Source: an uncultured Phascolarctobacterium sp. (GTDB taxonomy: Bacteria > Bacillota > Negativicutes > Acidaminococcales > Acidaminococcaceae). Taken from it: 64,000 bases of DNA. The translations under genes and the position numbers were made by a program. Location: the NCBI RefSeq assembly GCF_934190775.1, contig NZ_CAKPTG010000010.1, positions 1 through 64,000 on the forward strand, given 5' to 3'. Shown in pieces: positions 24,872-33,185 of this stretch; within the stretch, counting starts at the first letter, position 1, and each line of letters starts with the position of its first letter. The notes below the pieces were generated by a model. It was not told where the DNA came from. It did not search any database and saw nothing but the letters and a program-made list of their open reading frames with translations.

Positions 24872-24899
24872 TTGCTTAAGAGAATAAACGTGCTATAAT
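24872..24899 (+). promoter_or_regulatory. Promoter of the WYL regulator
   Basis: TTGCTT (24872-24877) and TATAAT (24894-24899) with a 16-base spacer, about 64 bases before the ATG. Confidence 0.6.
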
Positions 24900-24962
24900 A
24901 AGCTTAAAGAGATTTTCTTACAGCAACCGCTTTGCAAAGTTCATGGCAGGGAGGAACTAATC

Positions 24963-25934
24963 ATGACAGATTTACGTATCGCTAAGGATCGTTTGCTCTA
25001 TATGTATTCGCGCCTTGTAGACGGCAAAATGCTCTACAAGAAGGAAGAGGCCCAACGCTTCGGCTGCTCCTTACGCTCAATTCAGCGCGACATAGAAGAC
25101 CTGCGGTCCTTTTTGCATGAGCAGAATGAAGCTACAGGCCTGGTGCAGGACCTGGTATATAACCAAAAGCTGGGCGCTTACCAATTGGTACCGCCTTCAC
25201 GCAATCTGCTGTCTAACGAGGAGGTTTTCGCCACGCTCAAAATACTGCTGGAAAGCAGGGCATTCACCAAAAAGGAGCTTTACCCGATTATCGATAAGCT
25301 GATTGACTGCTGTATCCCCAAAACGGAGCAGCAGCGTGTGAGCGAGCTGATAGGCAACGAAAAGCTGCTATACGTAGAGCCACAGCATCAGGACAAGTTC
25401 CTCAAGAAGATGTGGGAGCTGAGCGGCGCTGTACGCGAGCAGCAGGAGGTAACGATTGCCTACCGCCGTACTGATGGCGTGCAGGTGCAACGCACTGTGC
25501 AGCCTGTAGGCATCATGTTCTCCGAATTCTATTTCTATCTGATCGCCTTCATTGCCCCCAAGGACAAGAAAAAGGTGAAGTTTGAGATTGAAAACGATCC
25601 CTTCCCGACAATTTACCGCATCGACAGAATCAAAGGCTTTACGATTACGGACAAGCATTTTGCTGTACCGTATGCCCAACGCTTTGAAGAGGGCGAGTTC
25701 CGTAAGCGCATCCAGTTTATGTATGGTGGTCATCTGCAGCGACTGCGCTTTTACTTCAAAGGCAGCTGCTACGAATACATTTTAGACCGACTGCCAACCG
25801 CTAAGGTTGTGCAGGAGGATGAAAAGGGTACGCTGATTGAAGCAGAGGTTTTCGGCAAGGGCATTGATATCTGGCTCAAAAGTCAGGGCGAGCTGATTGA
25901 GGTTGTGTCCCGACAGGAGCTGGCAGTAAATTGA
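24963..25934 (+). CDS. WYL-domain transcriptional regulator (YafY type)
   Basis: A 323-residue regulator. The N-terminal winged helix-turn-helix (about residues 20-50: KKEEAQRFGCSLRSIQRDI in part) is followed by a helical linker. A WYL domain spans about residues 155-235; its name motif is replaced by FYLIAF, and the usual IYRIDRI strand is present. A C-terminal WCX-like extension completes it. WYL domains sense small ligands, often nucleic-acid fragments, and control stress or defence genes. GGGAGGAA lies before the ATG. It is monocistronic and no target is evident nearby. Confidence 0.88.
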   Translation: MTDLRIAKDRLLYMYSRLVDGKMLYKKEEAQRFGCSLRSIQRDIEDLRSFLHEQNEATGLVQDLVYNQKLGAYQLVPPSRNLLSNEEVFATLKILLESRAFTKKELYPIIDKLIDCCIPKTEQQRVSELIGNEKLLYVEPQHQDKFLKKMWELSGAVREQQEVTIAYRRTDGVQVQRTVQPVGIMFSEFYFYLIAFIAPKDKKKVKFEIENDPFPTIYRIDRIKGFTITDKHFAVPYAQRFEEGEFRKRIQFMYGGHLQRLRFYFKGSCYEYILDRLPTAKVVQEDEKGTLIEAEVFGKGIDIWLKSQGELIEVVSRQELAVN

Positions 25935-25992
25935 GCTGAAAAAAATCCCATAAAGCACCAAAAAATTTCTTATTTCATCTAGAAAACTTTTC

Positions 25993-26024
25993 AGGATAGT
26001 CAATCTTTGGCTATCCTATTTTTT
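25993..26024 (+). terminator. Terminator of the WYL gene
   Basis: AGGATAG pairs with CTATCCT and is followed by A then T6. A second hairpin, AGGTGC / GCACCT plus T7, lies at 26147-26179 before the next gene. Confidence 0.75.
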
Positions 26025-26243
26025 ATAATTAGCTTATGGTAAGCAAGATAAAAAATAAACACTGAGGCAGCAACACGTTTTCAGGCAACGGTTGCAGCAG
26101 CAATCCAGGCGTTACCAACCCCTTGCGATGGTAATGCCGGCGAAAGAAGGTGCAAGAAGCAGAACCCGCACCTTTTTTTCCATGAAGAACCGCCTTGAAT
26201 AATGTAAGCTATAATCAGTAAGATGAAGAGGAGTGGATGATAT

Positions 26244-26459
26244 ATGTATTGCGAAAAGTATGTAGAAATGGGCAGAAAAATACGTTATTACAGAATCATG
26301 CAGGAGCTGGGGCAGGGGATGCTCGCAGAGCAGATAGGCATTACTCCGCAGTATTTGAGCAAAATCGAGCACGGCAGCGCGCGCCCGAGTATGGACCTGG
26401 TATTCCGCATTGCCGACAAGCTGCAGGTAAAGGTGTCGCACCTGCTGGAAGCTTGCTGA
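26244..26459 (+). CDS. Small XRE-family HTH regulator
   Basis: A 71-residue protein that is almost entirely one helix-turn-helix. It contains GRKIRYYRIMQELGQGMLAE, ITPQYLSKIEHGSARPSM and RIADKLQVKVSHLL. GAGGAG lies about ten bases before the ATG, and TATAAT at 26210-26215 is a probable -10. It is 126 bases before the BASS transporter gene on the same strand and could regulate it, but no operator is visible. Confidence 0.85.
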   Translation: MYCEKYVEMGRKIRYYRIMQELGQGMLAEQIGITPQYLSKIEHGSARPSMDLVFRIADKLQVKVSHLLEAC

Positions 26460-26585
26460 TAACTTAATCAGGGCATGGATTTTTCTTCCTTTTTGTGGTA
26501 CAATACCCATGTAATTGCTTCTGCTCGAAGCAGTTAACAGCGTGACTGCCAAAAGGCAGCATACATGTAAGGAGGAAAACTTAAT

Positions 26586-27581
26586 ATGAATGAGCAAAAC
26601 ACCGTTTTAAACATCATTGGCAAGGTGAGCGGATTACTGTCCAAGTATATCGCAGTCGTGATCTTGATTACCTCAGCGATAGCCTTCACACATCCGCAGG
26701 AATTCATGTGGATTCCGCAGTACACGGCCCTCTTCCTGGGTACGGCAATGTTTGGCATGGGCCTGACCATCAAGCGTGAGGACTTTCAAATCGTCTTTTC
26801 CCGACCTAAGGAGGTTATTTCCGGCTGTATCCTGCAATACACTATTATGCCCCTGGCAGCCTATCTGTTGGCTGTAGTGATGAATCTTGATACTGATATC
26901 GCTCTGGGCGTTATCCTCGTAGGCTGCTGCCCCGGCGGTACTGCCAGCAACGTTATTGCCTACATCGCTAAGGGCGACGTTCCCTTATCCGTGGGCATGA
27001 CCATTACTTCGACCTTGATTGCACCGCTGGTAACACCTGTGCTGGTGTACCTGCTGGCTGGCTCCTGGGTAGAGGTAAGCTTTATGGCTATGGTGCTTTC
27101 CGTAGTAAAGATTGTGCTGCTGCCTGTGCTTGCAGGTATCATCTTAAACAGCCTTTTCCACGATACCATTGTCAAGCTGGGCGGTATTCTACCGCTGGTT
27201 TCCGTTGTAGCGATTGTAACTATTATCGACGGTATCGTTGCTGTCAACGCTGCTAAGCTGATGAGCTGCGGTCTGATCGTTATGCTGGCTGTTGTCCTGC
27301 ACAATGGCATCGGTATGGCTCTGGGCCTGGGCATGGCGCGTCTGATGAAGGTATCCTACGCTAAGGAAACATCTATCGCTATTGAAGTTGCAATGCAGAA
27401 CAGTGGTCTGGCGCTTGCACTGGCAACTGCAAACTTCGCCGCTAACCCGCTGGCTACGCTTCCGGGAGCAATTTTCAGCGTATGGCATAACGTTTCCGGT
27501 TCTATTTTCGCCAGCTGCCGCATCAAAGAAGTAGAGGAGAAGCAAAAGCTGGACATTAAGGAACATGCAATAGCAAAATAA
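26586..27581 (+). CDS. BASS-family sodium-coupled organic-anion transporter
   Basis: A 331-residue inner-membrane transporter of the bile acid:sodium symporter family with about ten membrane segments. Family motifs are MFGMGLTIKREDF near residue 58, LVGCCPGGTASNV near residue 117 (the crossover region), and EVAMQNSGLALALA near residue 265. Members move pyruvate, pantoate/ketopantoate (PanS) or other acids. AAGGAGG precedes the ATG. The substrate is unknown; a ketopantoate-reductase-like gene 24 kb away is only a weak hint. Confidence 0.9.
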   Translation: MNEQNTVLNIIGKVSGLLSKYIAVVILITSAIAFTHPQEFMWIPQYTALFLGTAMFGMGLTIKREDFQIVFSRPKEVISGCILQYTIMPLAAYLLAVVMNLDTDIALGVILVGCCPGGTASNVIAYIAKGDVPLSVGMTITSTLIAPLVTPVLVYLLAGSWVEVSFMAMVLSVVKIVLLPVLAGIILNSLFHDTIVKLGGILPLVSVVAIVTIIDGIVAVNAAKLMSCGLIVMLAVVLHNGIGMALGLGMARLMKVSYAKETSIAIEVAMQNSGLALALATANFAANPLATLPGAIFSVWHNVSGSIFASCRIKEVEEKQKLDIKEHAIAK

Positions 27582-27595
27582 GCATAAACACTAAA

Positions 27596-27620
27596 GGCAC
27601 TACTGCAGCGCAGTAGTGCC
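27596..27620. terminator. Bidirectional terminator after the BASS gene
   Basis: GGCACTACTGC-AGC-GCAGTAGTGCC, an 11-bp perfect stem between convergent genes. Confidence 0.85.
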
Positions 27621-27660
27621 TCTTAATTTTTGCCGTAGAGCAGGGGAGAAAGCCTGCTCC

Positions 27661-27924
27661 TTATTTTTTATTCTTCTCATCTAAACCGAAGAGCATTGCC
27701 ATAGGCTGCTCCGGCGCTTCCTTAACAGGCGCGCCTGTGCTGAAGCCCGGCATTTCTGCCTTGGTCAGCTCAATTTTGCCGTATTGGCGCTCATAATCAT
27801 CAATAACCCATTTCAAAATCTGTTCGATTTCCTTATTTACTGAACGACCATTTATCTTTGCCAAATGCTTCATCTTATTCATAATAATAGGATGAATGCG
27901 CAATGTAAAGCGTGCCTCTTCCAT
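27661..27924 (-). CDS. Arc-like ribbon-helix-helix DNA-binding protein
   Basis: An 87-residue protein. Residues 1-50 are a ribbon-helix-helix: beta strand EARFTLRIHPIIM, then helices MKHLAKINGRSVNKEIEQIL. The proline-rich C-terminus (GAPVKEAPEQPMAM) is unstructured. Arc-type proteins repress promoters as dimers; some are antitoxins, but there is no partner toxin next to it. GGAGGG lies 7 bases before the ATG. Confidence 0.82.
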   Translation of the reverse strand: MEEARFTLRIHPIIMNKMKHLAKINGRSVNKEIEQILKWVIDDYERQYGKIELTKAEMPGFSTGAPVKEAPEQPMAMLFGLDEKNKK

Positions 27925-28097
27925 GAATACTCCCTCCGTATACTGATAATTCTACTAATTATTATAGGCAAGAAATGCATATTTGGCAAGGAGATAATCT
28001 TTTTTAGCAACAGCTAACTCTTTTTACAAGATTTTCAGACAATAGCTTGGCAAATATGCTATAATGAATACTATAGTGTAAATTTTAGGAGGCAACA

Positions 28098-31019
28098 ATG
28101 ACTTTAGCAATAAATGCCGTATACCACGGCTTTAAGGTTTTACAAGCACAATTTGTAGATGAAATCAGCTCCCAGGCATATATCATGGAGCATATCAAGA
28201 GCGGCGCACGCCTTTTGTACCTTGCTAACGATGACGATAACAAGGTTTTTTCTATTTCCTTCAGAACTCCGCCTGCAGATGATACAGGTGTGGCACATAT
28301 TCTGGAGCATTCCTCTCTCTGCGGCTCCCGCAAATATCCCTTAAAGGAGCCCTTCGTAGACCTCGTCAAGGGTTCTCTGAACACCTTTTTGAACGCTATG
28401 ACCTTCCCGGATAAGACCATGTATCCTGTTGCCAGCCGCAACGATAAGGACTTCCATAACCTGATGGACGTCTATCTGGACGCTGTGTTCTATCCTTCCT
28501 TCTACCAAAACAAATACACCCTGCGTCAGGAGGGCTGGCACTATAATCTGGACAGTCTCGACGGCGAGCTGAGCTACAACGGCGTTGTTTATAACGAAAT
28601 GAAGGGCGTATATTCTTCGCCGGACGCATATCTGGAGAACGAAGCCATGAAGGCTCTGTTCCCCGATAACTGCTACCGCTTTGAATCCGGCGGCTATCCG
28701 GACGCTATTCCGCAGCTGACTCAGGAAAAATTCGAGCAGTTCCACAAAACCTATTACAGCCCGGAAAACAGCTATATCTATTTATACGGCGATATGGATA
28801 TCGACGCTACTTTGGAATATCTCGACAGCGAATATCTGAGCAGCTTCGAAAAGACCGGCACTGTTGATTCCGCCATCGCAGAGCAGCAGCCCTTGCTGCG
28901 TACTGCGGATATCGAAGCATATTATCCGGTTGGGGCAGAGGAGGACTGCACCGCCAAAACATATCACGAGCTTTCTATCGTAACAGGCAAGGCAACCGAC
29001 CTGCAGACCAGCATGGCGCTGAGCCTGCTGAAAAGCACCCTGCTGGACAGCGAATCCTCAGCACTGCGCCGTGCGCTGATGGACGCAGGTATAGGCCAGA
29101 TTATCAACGGCAGCTATACCTCCAGCATGTATCAGCCGGTATTTTCTATTCGTGCCAGCGGCAGTGAGAAGGAGCTGCGCGATAAATTTATCAGCGTTAT
29201 CTATAAAACACTGCAGGATATTACCATAAACGGCGTTGACAAAAAGCTGTTAGAGGCCAACATCAACTCCATGGAATTCAAGCTGCGTGAAGCAGATTTC
29301 GGCGGCTATCCCAAAGGACTGATTCTGGGCATCGGCGTTATGGACAACTGGCTGTATGACGGCAATCCGATTGAAGGCCTGTGCTATAACAAATATATCG
29401 CAGCACTGCGCGAGGGCCTGAAGACCAATTATTATGAAAGCATTATCGAAAACTATCTGCTGGACAACACTCATAAGGTGCTGGTAACCCTGCTGCCGCA
29501 GCCCGGCAAGGAGGAGGCAGACCAGGAGGCCGCTGCTGCCAAGATGAGCGCTATCAAGGCACAGATGAGCCAGGAGGAGCTGCAGCAGCATATCGACGAA
29601 TGTGCCGAGCTGCACCGCCTGCAGGCTACTCCCGACAGCGAGGAAGCACGCGCAACCATCCCTGTACTGAAGCGCAGCGACATCAGGCAGGAGGTAGAGC
29701 AGATTGAAACGCAGGAAGAGAAGCTGGGCGCAAGCCGTCTACTGTATCTGCCGCGCAACACCAATAAAATCGCTTATACCGGCTTCTATTTTGATATCAC
29801 TGATATGGAGGCAGAAAAACTGCCTCTGTGCTATCTGCTTACTGATATCATGGGCAAGTTCAACACTGAGCGCTACAGCTATCAGGAGCTGGCAACCAAC
29901 GCTATCATGTATACCGGTGGCATTGCGTTCGCTGTACGCGCCTTTACCGAGGCTGAAGCCACGGACGATTACAAGATTTACTTCTCCACCAAAGGCAAAT
30001 GCCTCACAGAAAACCTGCCGAAAATGCTGGATATCCTACAGGCTATTGCTTTGGAAAGCAAGCTGGACGACCTGGACCGCTTCCGCGAGCTGGTATCCGA
30101 GCTGAAAACCGATTGGGACGACAACTTCTTCAACCGCGGTCAAACGGTTGCTATCTCCAGACTGTACTCCTATTGCTCTGCCGGCGCACGCGTCAACGAG
30201 CAGGATGAGTTCAGCTATTACCAGTTCCTCAAAAAGCTGACGGACAACTTCGACGAGCTGGCACCACAGGTGCTGGAGCAACTGAGCCTGTTAATCAAAC
30301 GCTTCTTCCAGAAGAGCCGCTTCCTGCTCAGCTACAGCTGTGATGTGAAGGAGCAGGCAACAGTAAAAGCGCAATGCCTGGAGTTCATCAGCAAGCTGTC
30401 TGAGGTAGAAGCAGGGGAGAAGGCTGAGCTTCTGCCTGTAGGCACCACCAACGAGGCTATTGCAACTGCCGGTAAGGTGCAATACGTCGCTGCAGGCGGC
30501 AACTTTGCTAAGCATGGTCACAAATATGTGGGCGCTATGGCTGTGCTGGAAACTATTCTGAGCTACGAATACCTTTGGACCAAGATCCGTATCCAGGGCG
30601 GCGCTTATGGCGTTACCGCACGCTTTGAGCTGAACGGTGTAGGCGTATTTGCCTCCTACCGCGACCCGCAGCTGCCAAAAACACTGGAGGCCTATAAAGG
30701 TCTGGCAGAATGGCTGAGCAACGAAGAGTTCCCCGAACGCGAGCTGAACAAGTATGTTATCGGTACCATCAGCACTATGGATAAGCCTTTGACCAACAGC
30801 ATGCGTCTGGACAAGGCCACAGCGCAATACCTGAAGCACGTTTCTGTTGAACTGCGCCAGCGCGTGCGCAACGAGGTTCTGCAGGTAACTAGCGCCGACC
30901 TGCAAGCACTGGCTAAGGTAGTAGAGGACATGCTCAGCGACGGCCTGATTTGCGTAGTCGGCGGCAAGCAGCCTATTGAAGCTAATAAATCTTTGTTCAA
31001 CAATATCCTCAATGCGTAA
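28098..31019 (+). CDS. M16C-family zinc metallopeptidase (presequence-protease-like)
   Basis: A 973-residue insulinase-superfamily peptidase with the two-halved clamshell of the PreP/M16C group. The inverted zinc motif HxxEH is HILEHSSLCG near residue 65, and the third metal ligand lies in the downstream EMKGVYSSP/EN region. The C-terminal inactive half has IRIQGGAYGVTARF. A charged coiled linker sits around residues 470-550. There is no signal peptide, so it is likely cytoplasmic and degrades small peptides. AGGAGG precedes the ATG; TATAAT at 28060-28065 is the likely -10. It is monocistronic with its own terminator. Confidence 0.93.
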   Translation: MTLAINAVYHGFKVLQAQFVDEISSQAYIMEHIKSGARLLYLANDDDNKVFSISFRTPPADDTGVAHILEHSSLCGSRKYPLKEPFVDLVKGSLNTFLNAMTFPDKTMYPVASRNDKDFHNLMDVYLDAVFYPSFYQNKYTLRQEGWHYNLDSLDGELSYNGVVYNEMKGVYSSPDAYLENEAMKALFPDNCYRFESGGYPDAIPQLTQEKFEQFHKTYYSPENSYIYLYGDMDIDATLEYLDSEYLSSFEKTGTVDSAIAEQQPLLRTADIEAYYPVGAEEDCTAKTYHELSIVTGKATDLQTSMALSLLKSTLLDSESSALRRALMDAGIGQIINGSYTSSMYQPVFSIRASGSEKELRDKFISVIYKTLQDITINGVDKKLLEANINSMEFKLREADFGGYPKGLILGIGVMDNWLYDGNPIEGLCYNKYIAALREGLKTNYYESIIENYLLDNTHKVLVTLLPQPGKEEADQEAAAAKMSAIKAQMSQEELQQHIDECAELHRLQATPDSEEARATIPVLKRSDIRQEVEQIETQEEKLGASRLLYLPRNTNKIAYTGFYFDITDMEAEKLPLCYLLTDIMGKFNTERYSYQELATNAIMYTGGIAFAVRAFTEAEATDDYKIYFSTKGKCLTENLPKMLDILQAIALESKLDDLDRFRELVSELKTDWDDNFFNRGQTVAISRLYSYCSAGARVNEQDEFSYYQFLKKLTDNFDELAPQVLEQLSLLIKRFFQKSRFLLSYSCDVKEQATVKAQCLEFISKLSEVEAGEKAELLPVGTTNEAIATAGKVQYVAAGGNFAKHGHKYVGAMAVLETILSYEYLWTKIRIQGGAYGVTARFELNGVGVFASYRDPQLPKTLEAYKGLAEWLSNEEFPERELNKYVIGTISTMDKPLTNSMRLDKATAQYLKHVSVELRQRVRNEVLQVTSADLQALAKVVEDMLSDGLICVVGGKQPIEANKSLFNNILNA

Positions 31020-31054
31020 ATCTGTACGCTATTAAATTTACGCTAAGGCTAATA

Positions 31055-31089
31055 AAAACCCGTGACATCCGAAGGGAGTCACGGGTTTT
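31055..31089. terminator. Terminator of the M16 peptidase gene
   Basis: AAAACCCGTGAC pairs with GTCACGGGTTTT, a 12-bp stem between convergent genes. Confidence 0.88.
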
Positions 31090-31113
31090 GTTATACGGAA
31101 AAACGATATTTAC

Positions 31114-32019
31114 TTAGTCCAGCTCGCCGCTTTGCGCTTTTTTAACAAGCTCCTGATAAGCGTTATAAACGCCGCTGTTGAAGCAGGTGAGCACAACGCT
31201 CATGCCATAGTCGGCGTTGGCATTAATCCATTCGGTGCAGGTCAAAAGAGCGATACGGGCAGCCTCGTCCACAGGATAAGCATAAACACCGGTAGAAATC
31301 GCCGGGAAAGCAATGCTATGCAAATGATGCTTGCGTGCCAGGTCCAGGCAATTCTTGTAGCAGTCGGCCAGCTCCAGTCTTTGTTCAACCTTACCATTAT
31401 AAATCGGGCCTACGGTATGGATAATGTAGCTTGCAGGCAGGTTATAGCCATAGGTGATCCTGGCAGCACCAGTCGGGCAGCCGCCTAAGGCTTTGCATTC
31501 CTCCAGAAGCTGCGGTCCTGCAGCGCGGTGAATAGCACCATCAACGCCACCACCGCCTAAAAGCGTACTGTTGGCAGCATTGACAATAGCGTCGCAGTCC
31601 AGCGTAGTTATATCACCACGCCAAACAGAAATAGCGTTCTGCTGCTTGTTCTTCTTGGCATCGGCCAGCAGCTCCTTCAGCATTTGGTTTTGGATATTGA
31701 AGGGAGCGGGGGAAGCAGGGTTAAAGATAATCCCGGCAATGCCGTCCATTTGCAGGATTGCTTCAAAGTAGTTGACCAAAGGGCGGCTGATAACGTTGCA
31801 AGGCGCGCCCTGCTCATAGGCTTCCTTACTGCTGAAGGCAGTCATATATTCCAGGCCGCTTTCCGTAGTCTGCGTCTGCAGCAGCAGCTGGCCCTCTGGC
31901 GCATCAGCAGCAGTAGGGATAAGCACCTCAGCACCTTCCTGTAGCACAATGCTGACTGCATGCAGCAGCTTCACCAGGTTGGCTTCGCTTTGGTCAGCAG
32001 CAAAAAAATTGCTGGGCAT
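31114..32019 (-). CDS. SseB-like domain fused to a macrodomain; start region frameshifted
   Basis: A 301-residue protein. The first 110 residues resemble the SseB/enhanced-serine-sensitivity domain (LLHAVSIVLQEGAEVLIPTA, then QMDGIAGIIFNPAS). Residues 130-295 are a macrodomain (CDAIVNAANSTLLGGGGVDG, RAAGPQL, VGPIYNG, AFPAISTGVYAYP), of the type that hydrolyses ADP-ribose esters. The frame's first ATG at 32019 has no ribosome site. AAGGAG with ideal spacing instead precedes an ATG at 32050, whose frame (MLHPSTDIIMNAQQFF) stops soon after a run of seven T. Removing one T would join it to FFAADQSE of the present frame. The gene is thus a 1-base frameshift, a slippage site or a sequence error. 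Confidence 0.85.
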   Translation of the reverse strand: MPSNFFAADQSEANLVKLLHAVSIVLQEGAEVLIPTAADAPEGQLLLQTQTTESGLEYMTAFSSKEAYEQGAPCNVISRPLVNYFEAILQMDGIAGIIFNPASPAPFNIQNQMLKELLADAKKNKQQNAISVWRGDITTLDCDAIVNAANSTLLGGGGVDGAIHRAAGPQLLEECKALGGCPTGAARITYGYNLPASYIIHTVGPIYNGKVEQRLELADCYKNCLDLARKHHLHSIAFPAISTGVYAYPVDEAARIALLTCTEWINANADYGMSVVLTCFNSGVYNAYQELVKKAQSGELD

Positions 32020-32105
32020 TCATGATAATATCAGTAGATGGATGTAACATAAGCGTCATCTCCTTATAAAAATCGTTTACACACATTCATAACTATAATA
32101 TATAA

Positions 32106-32136
32106 CAAAAAAACAGCTCTGTAAAGAGCTGTTTTT
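32106..32136. terminator. lexA terminator
   Basis: CAGCTCT-GTAA-AGAGCTG flanked by A and T runs works in both directions, between lexA and the SseB-macrodomain gene. Confidence 0.8.
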
Positions 32137-32188
32137 CGTATATGACGCTAAAGTGACATCATTTTACATGCATTTTACAGTCAGGTTA

Positions 32189-32854
32189 TTACAGCATGCG
32201 GAATACAGAAATAACCTTACCAAGCACCTTAATGTTGTCAGAACCGACAATCGGCTGATACTTATCGTTTTCCGGTTGCAGGCGCACACTGCGCAGCTCG
32301 CGGAAGTAACGCTTAACGGTAGTTTCCTCGCCATCAATCAAGGCAACAACAATATCACCGTTATTAGCAAAGTTCTGCTTACGAGCAATAATGTAGTCGT
32401 GATCCAGGATACCTGCGTTGATCATGCTGTCACCGCATACGGAAAGCATGAAGACATCATCGTCGCAGCCGATCAGGTCACGAGGAATAGGATAGGTCTC
32501 TTCAATATTCTCTACAGCGAGAATAGGAACACCTGCAGTAACCTTGCCAACCAGCGGTACCGGAACAAGGAGCTTGTTTCTCCAGGCATCACTTTCGCTC
32601 ATCAGCTCCAATGCACGCGGTTTGGCTGCATCACGCTGAATGAAGCCGTATTCCTGCAGCTTCTTCAGATGGTTATGCACGCTGGCACTGGAAGATAAGC
32701 CTACAGCTGCACCAATTTCACGTACAGCAGGCGGATAACCCTTATGATTAATAAAGGTACGAACGAATTTTAAAATATTACGTTGGCGTTCAGACAACAT
32801 TTCTTCAGTATAGTTGCCATCAAAGTCTGGCGGGAGCGCTTTTCTTCTTCCCAT
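32189..32854 (-). CDS. lexA: SOS repressor LexA
   Basis: A 221-residue repressor of the DNA-damage response that cleaves itself when RecA is active. The N-terminal winged helix has RQRNILKFVRTFI and PPAVREIGAAVGLSSSASVH. The cleavage site is Ala-Gly in KVTAGVP. The catalytic serine is in CGDSMINAG and the lysine in TTVKRYF. ATG 32854 follows GGAGGG by 6 bases; a longer frame from 32896 has no ribosome site. I did not find a clear Bacillus-type SOS box in its promoter region. Confidence 0.96.
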   Translation of the reverse strand: MGRRKALPPDFDGNYTEEMLSERQRNILKFVRTFINHKGYPPAVREIGAAVGLSSSASVHNHLKKLQEYGFIQRDAAKPRALELMSESDAWRNKLLVPVPLVGKVTAGVPILAVENIEETYPIPRDLIGCDDDVFMLSVCGDSMINAGILDHDYIIARKQNFANNGDIVVALIDGEETTVKRYFRELRSVRLQPENDKYQPIVGSDNIKVLGKVISVFRML

Positions 32855-32896
32855 TTTAGACCCTCCAATCATTTGTTTATAGATTACCTTATACAA

Positions 32897-33185
32897 ATTA
32901 TAGCAGATAAAAGTAATTTCGTCAAACAGCAGTGCGCATGGTGACTAATTAATGGTAAAACACTACAGGGGGAGAGCTGAGCGGCTCAAAAATGTAGATT
33001 TAGCATATTTTGAGTGGTATTTCAGGCATTTTTCCAGCTTGGGAAATAAGCTTGTCTGTAGAGTTGCCTTTTTTGGTGTTTTGAGCGCAAAATAATATTT
33101 TACGTCCGATAATGTATATTATGTTAAATTTTCCTTTTCTCAGACGTGAGATTTTCATGCACTGCAACTCATTGCACCTGTGTAA
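32897..33185. other. Intergenic stretch without recognised features
   Basis: The 289 AT-rich bases between lexA and the exported-protein gene hold the lexA promoter region and the 3' end of the minus-strand transcript. I see no strong terminator, repeat or small gene with a ribosome site. Confidence 0.4.

Noticed and set aside
26112..26597. 161-codon minus-strand frame over the small HTH gene
   Set aside because: The plus-strand XRE protein has a ribosome site and a clear domain; this frame has neither.
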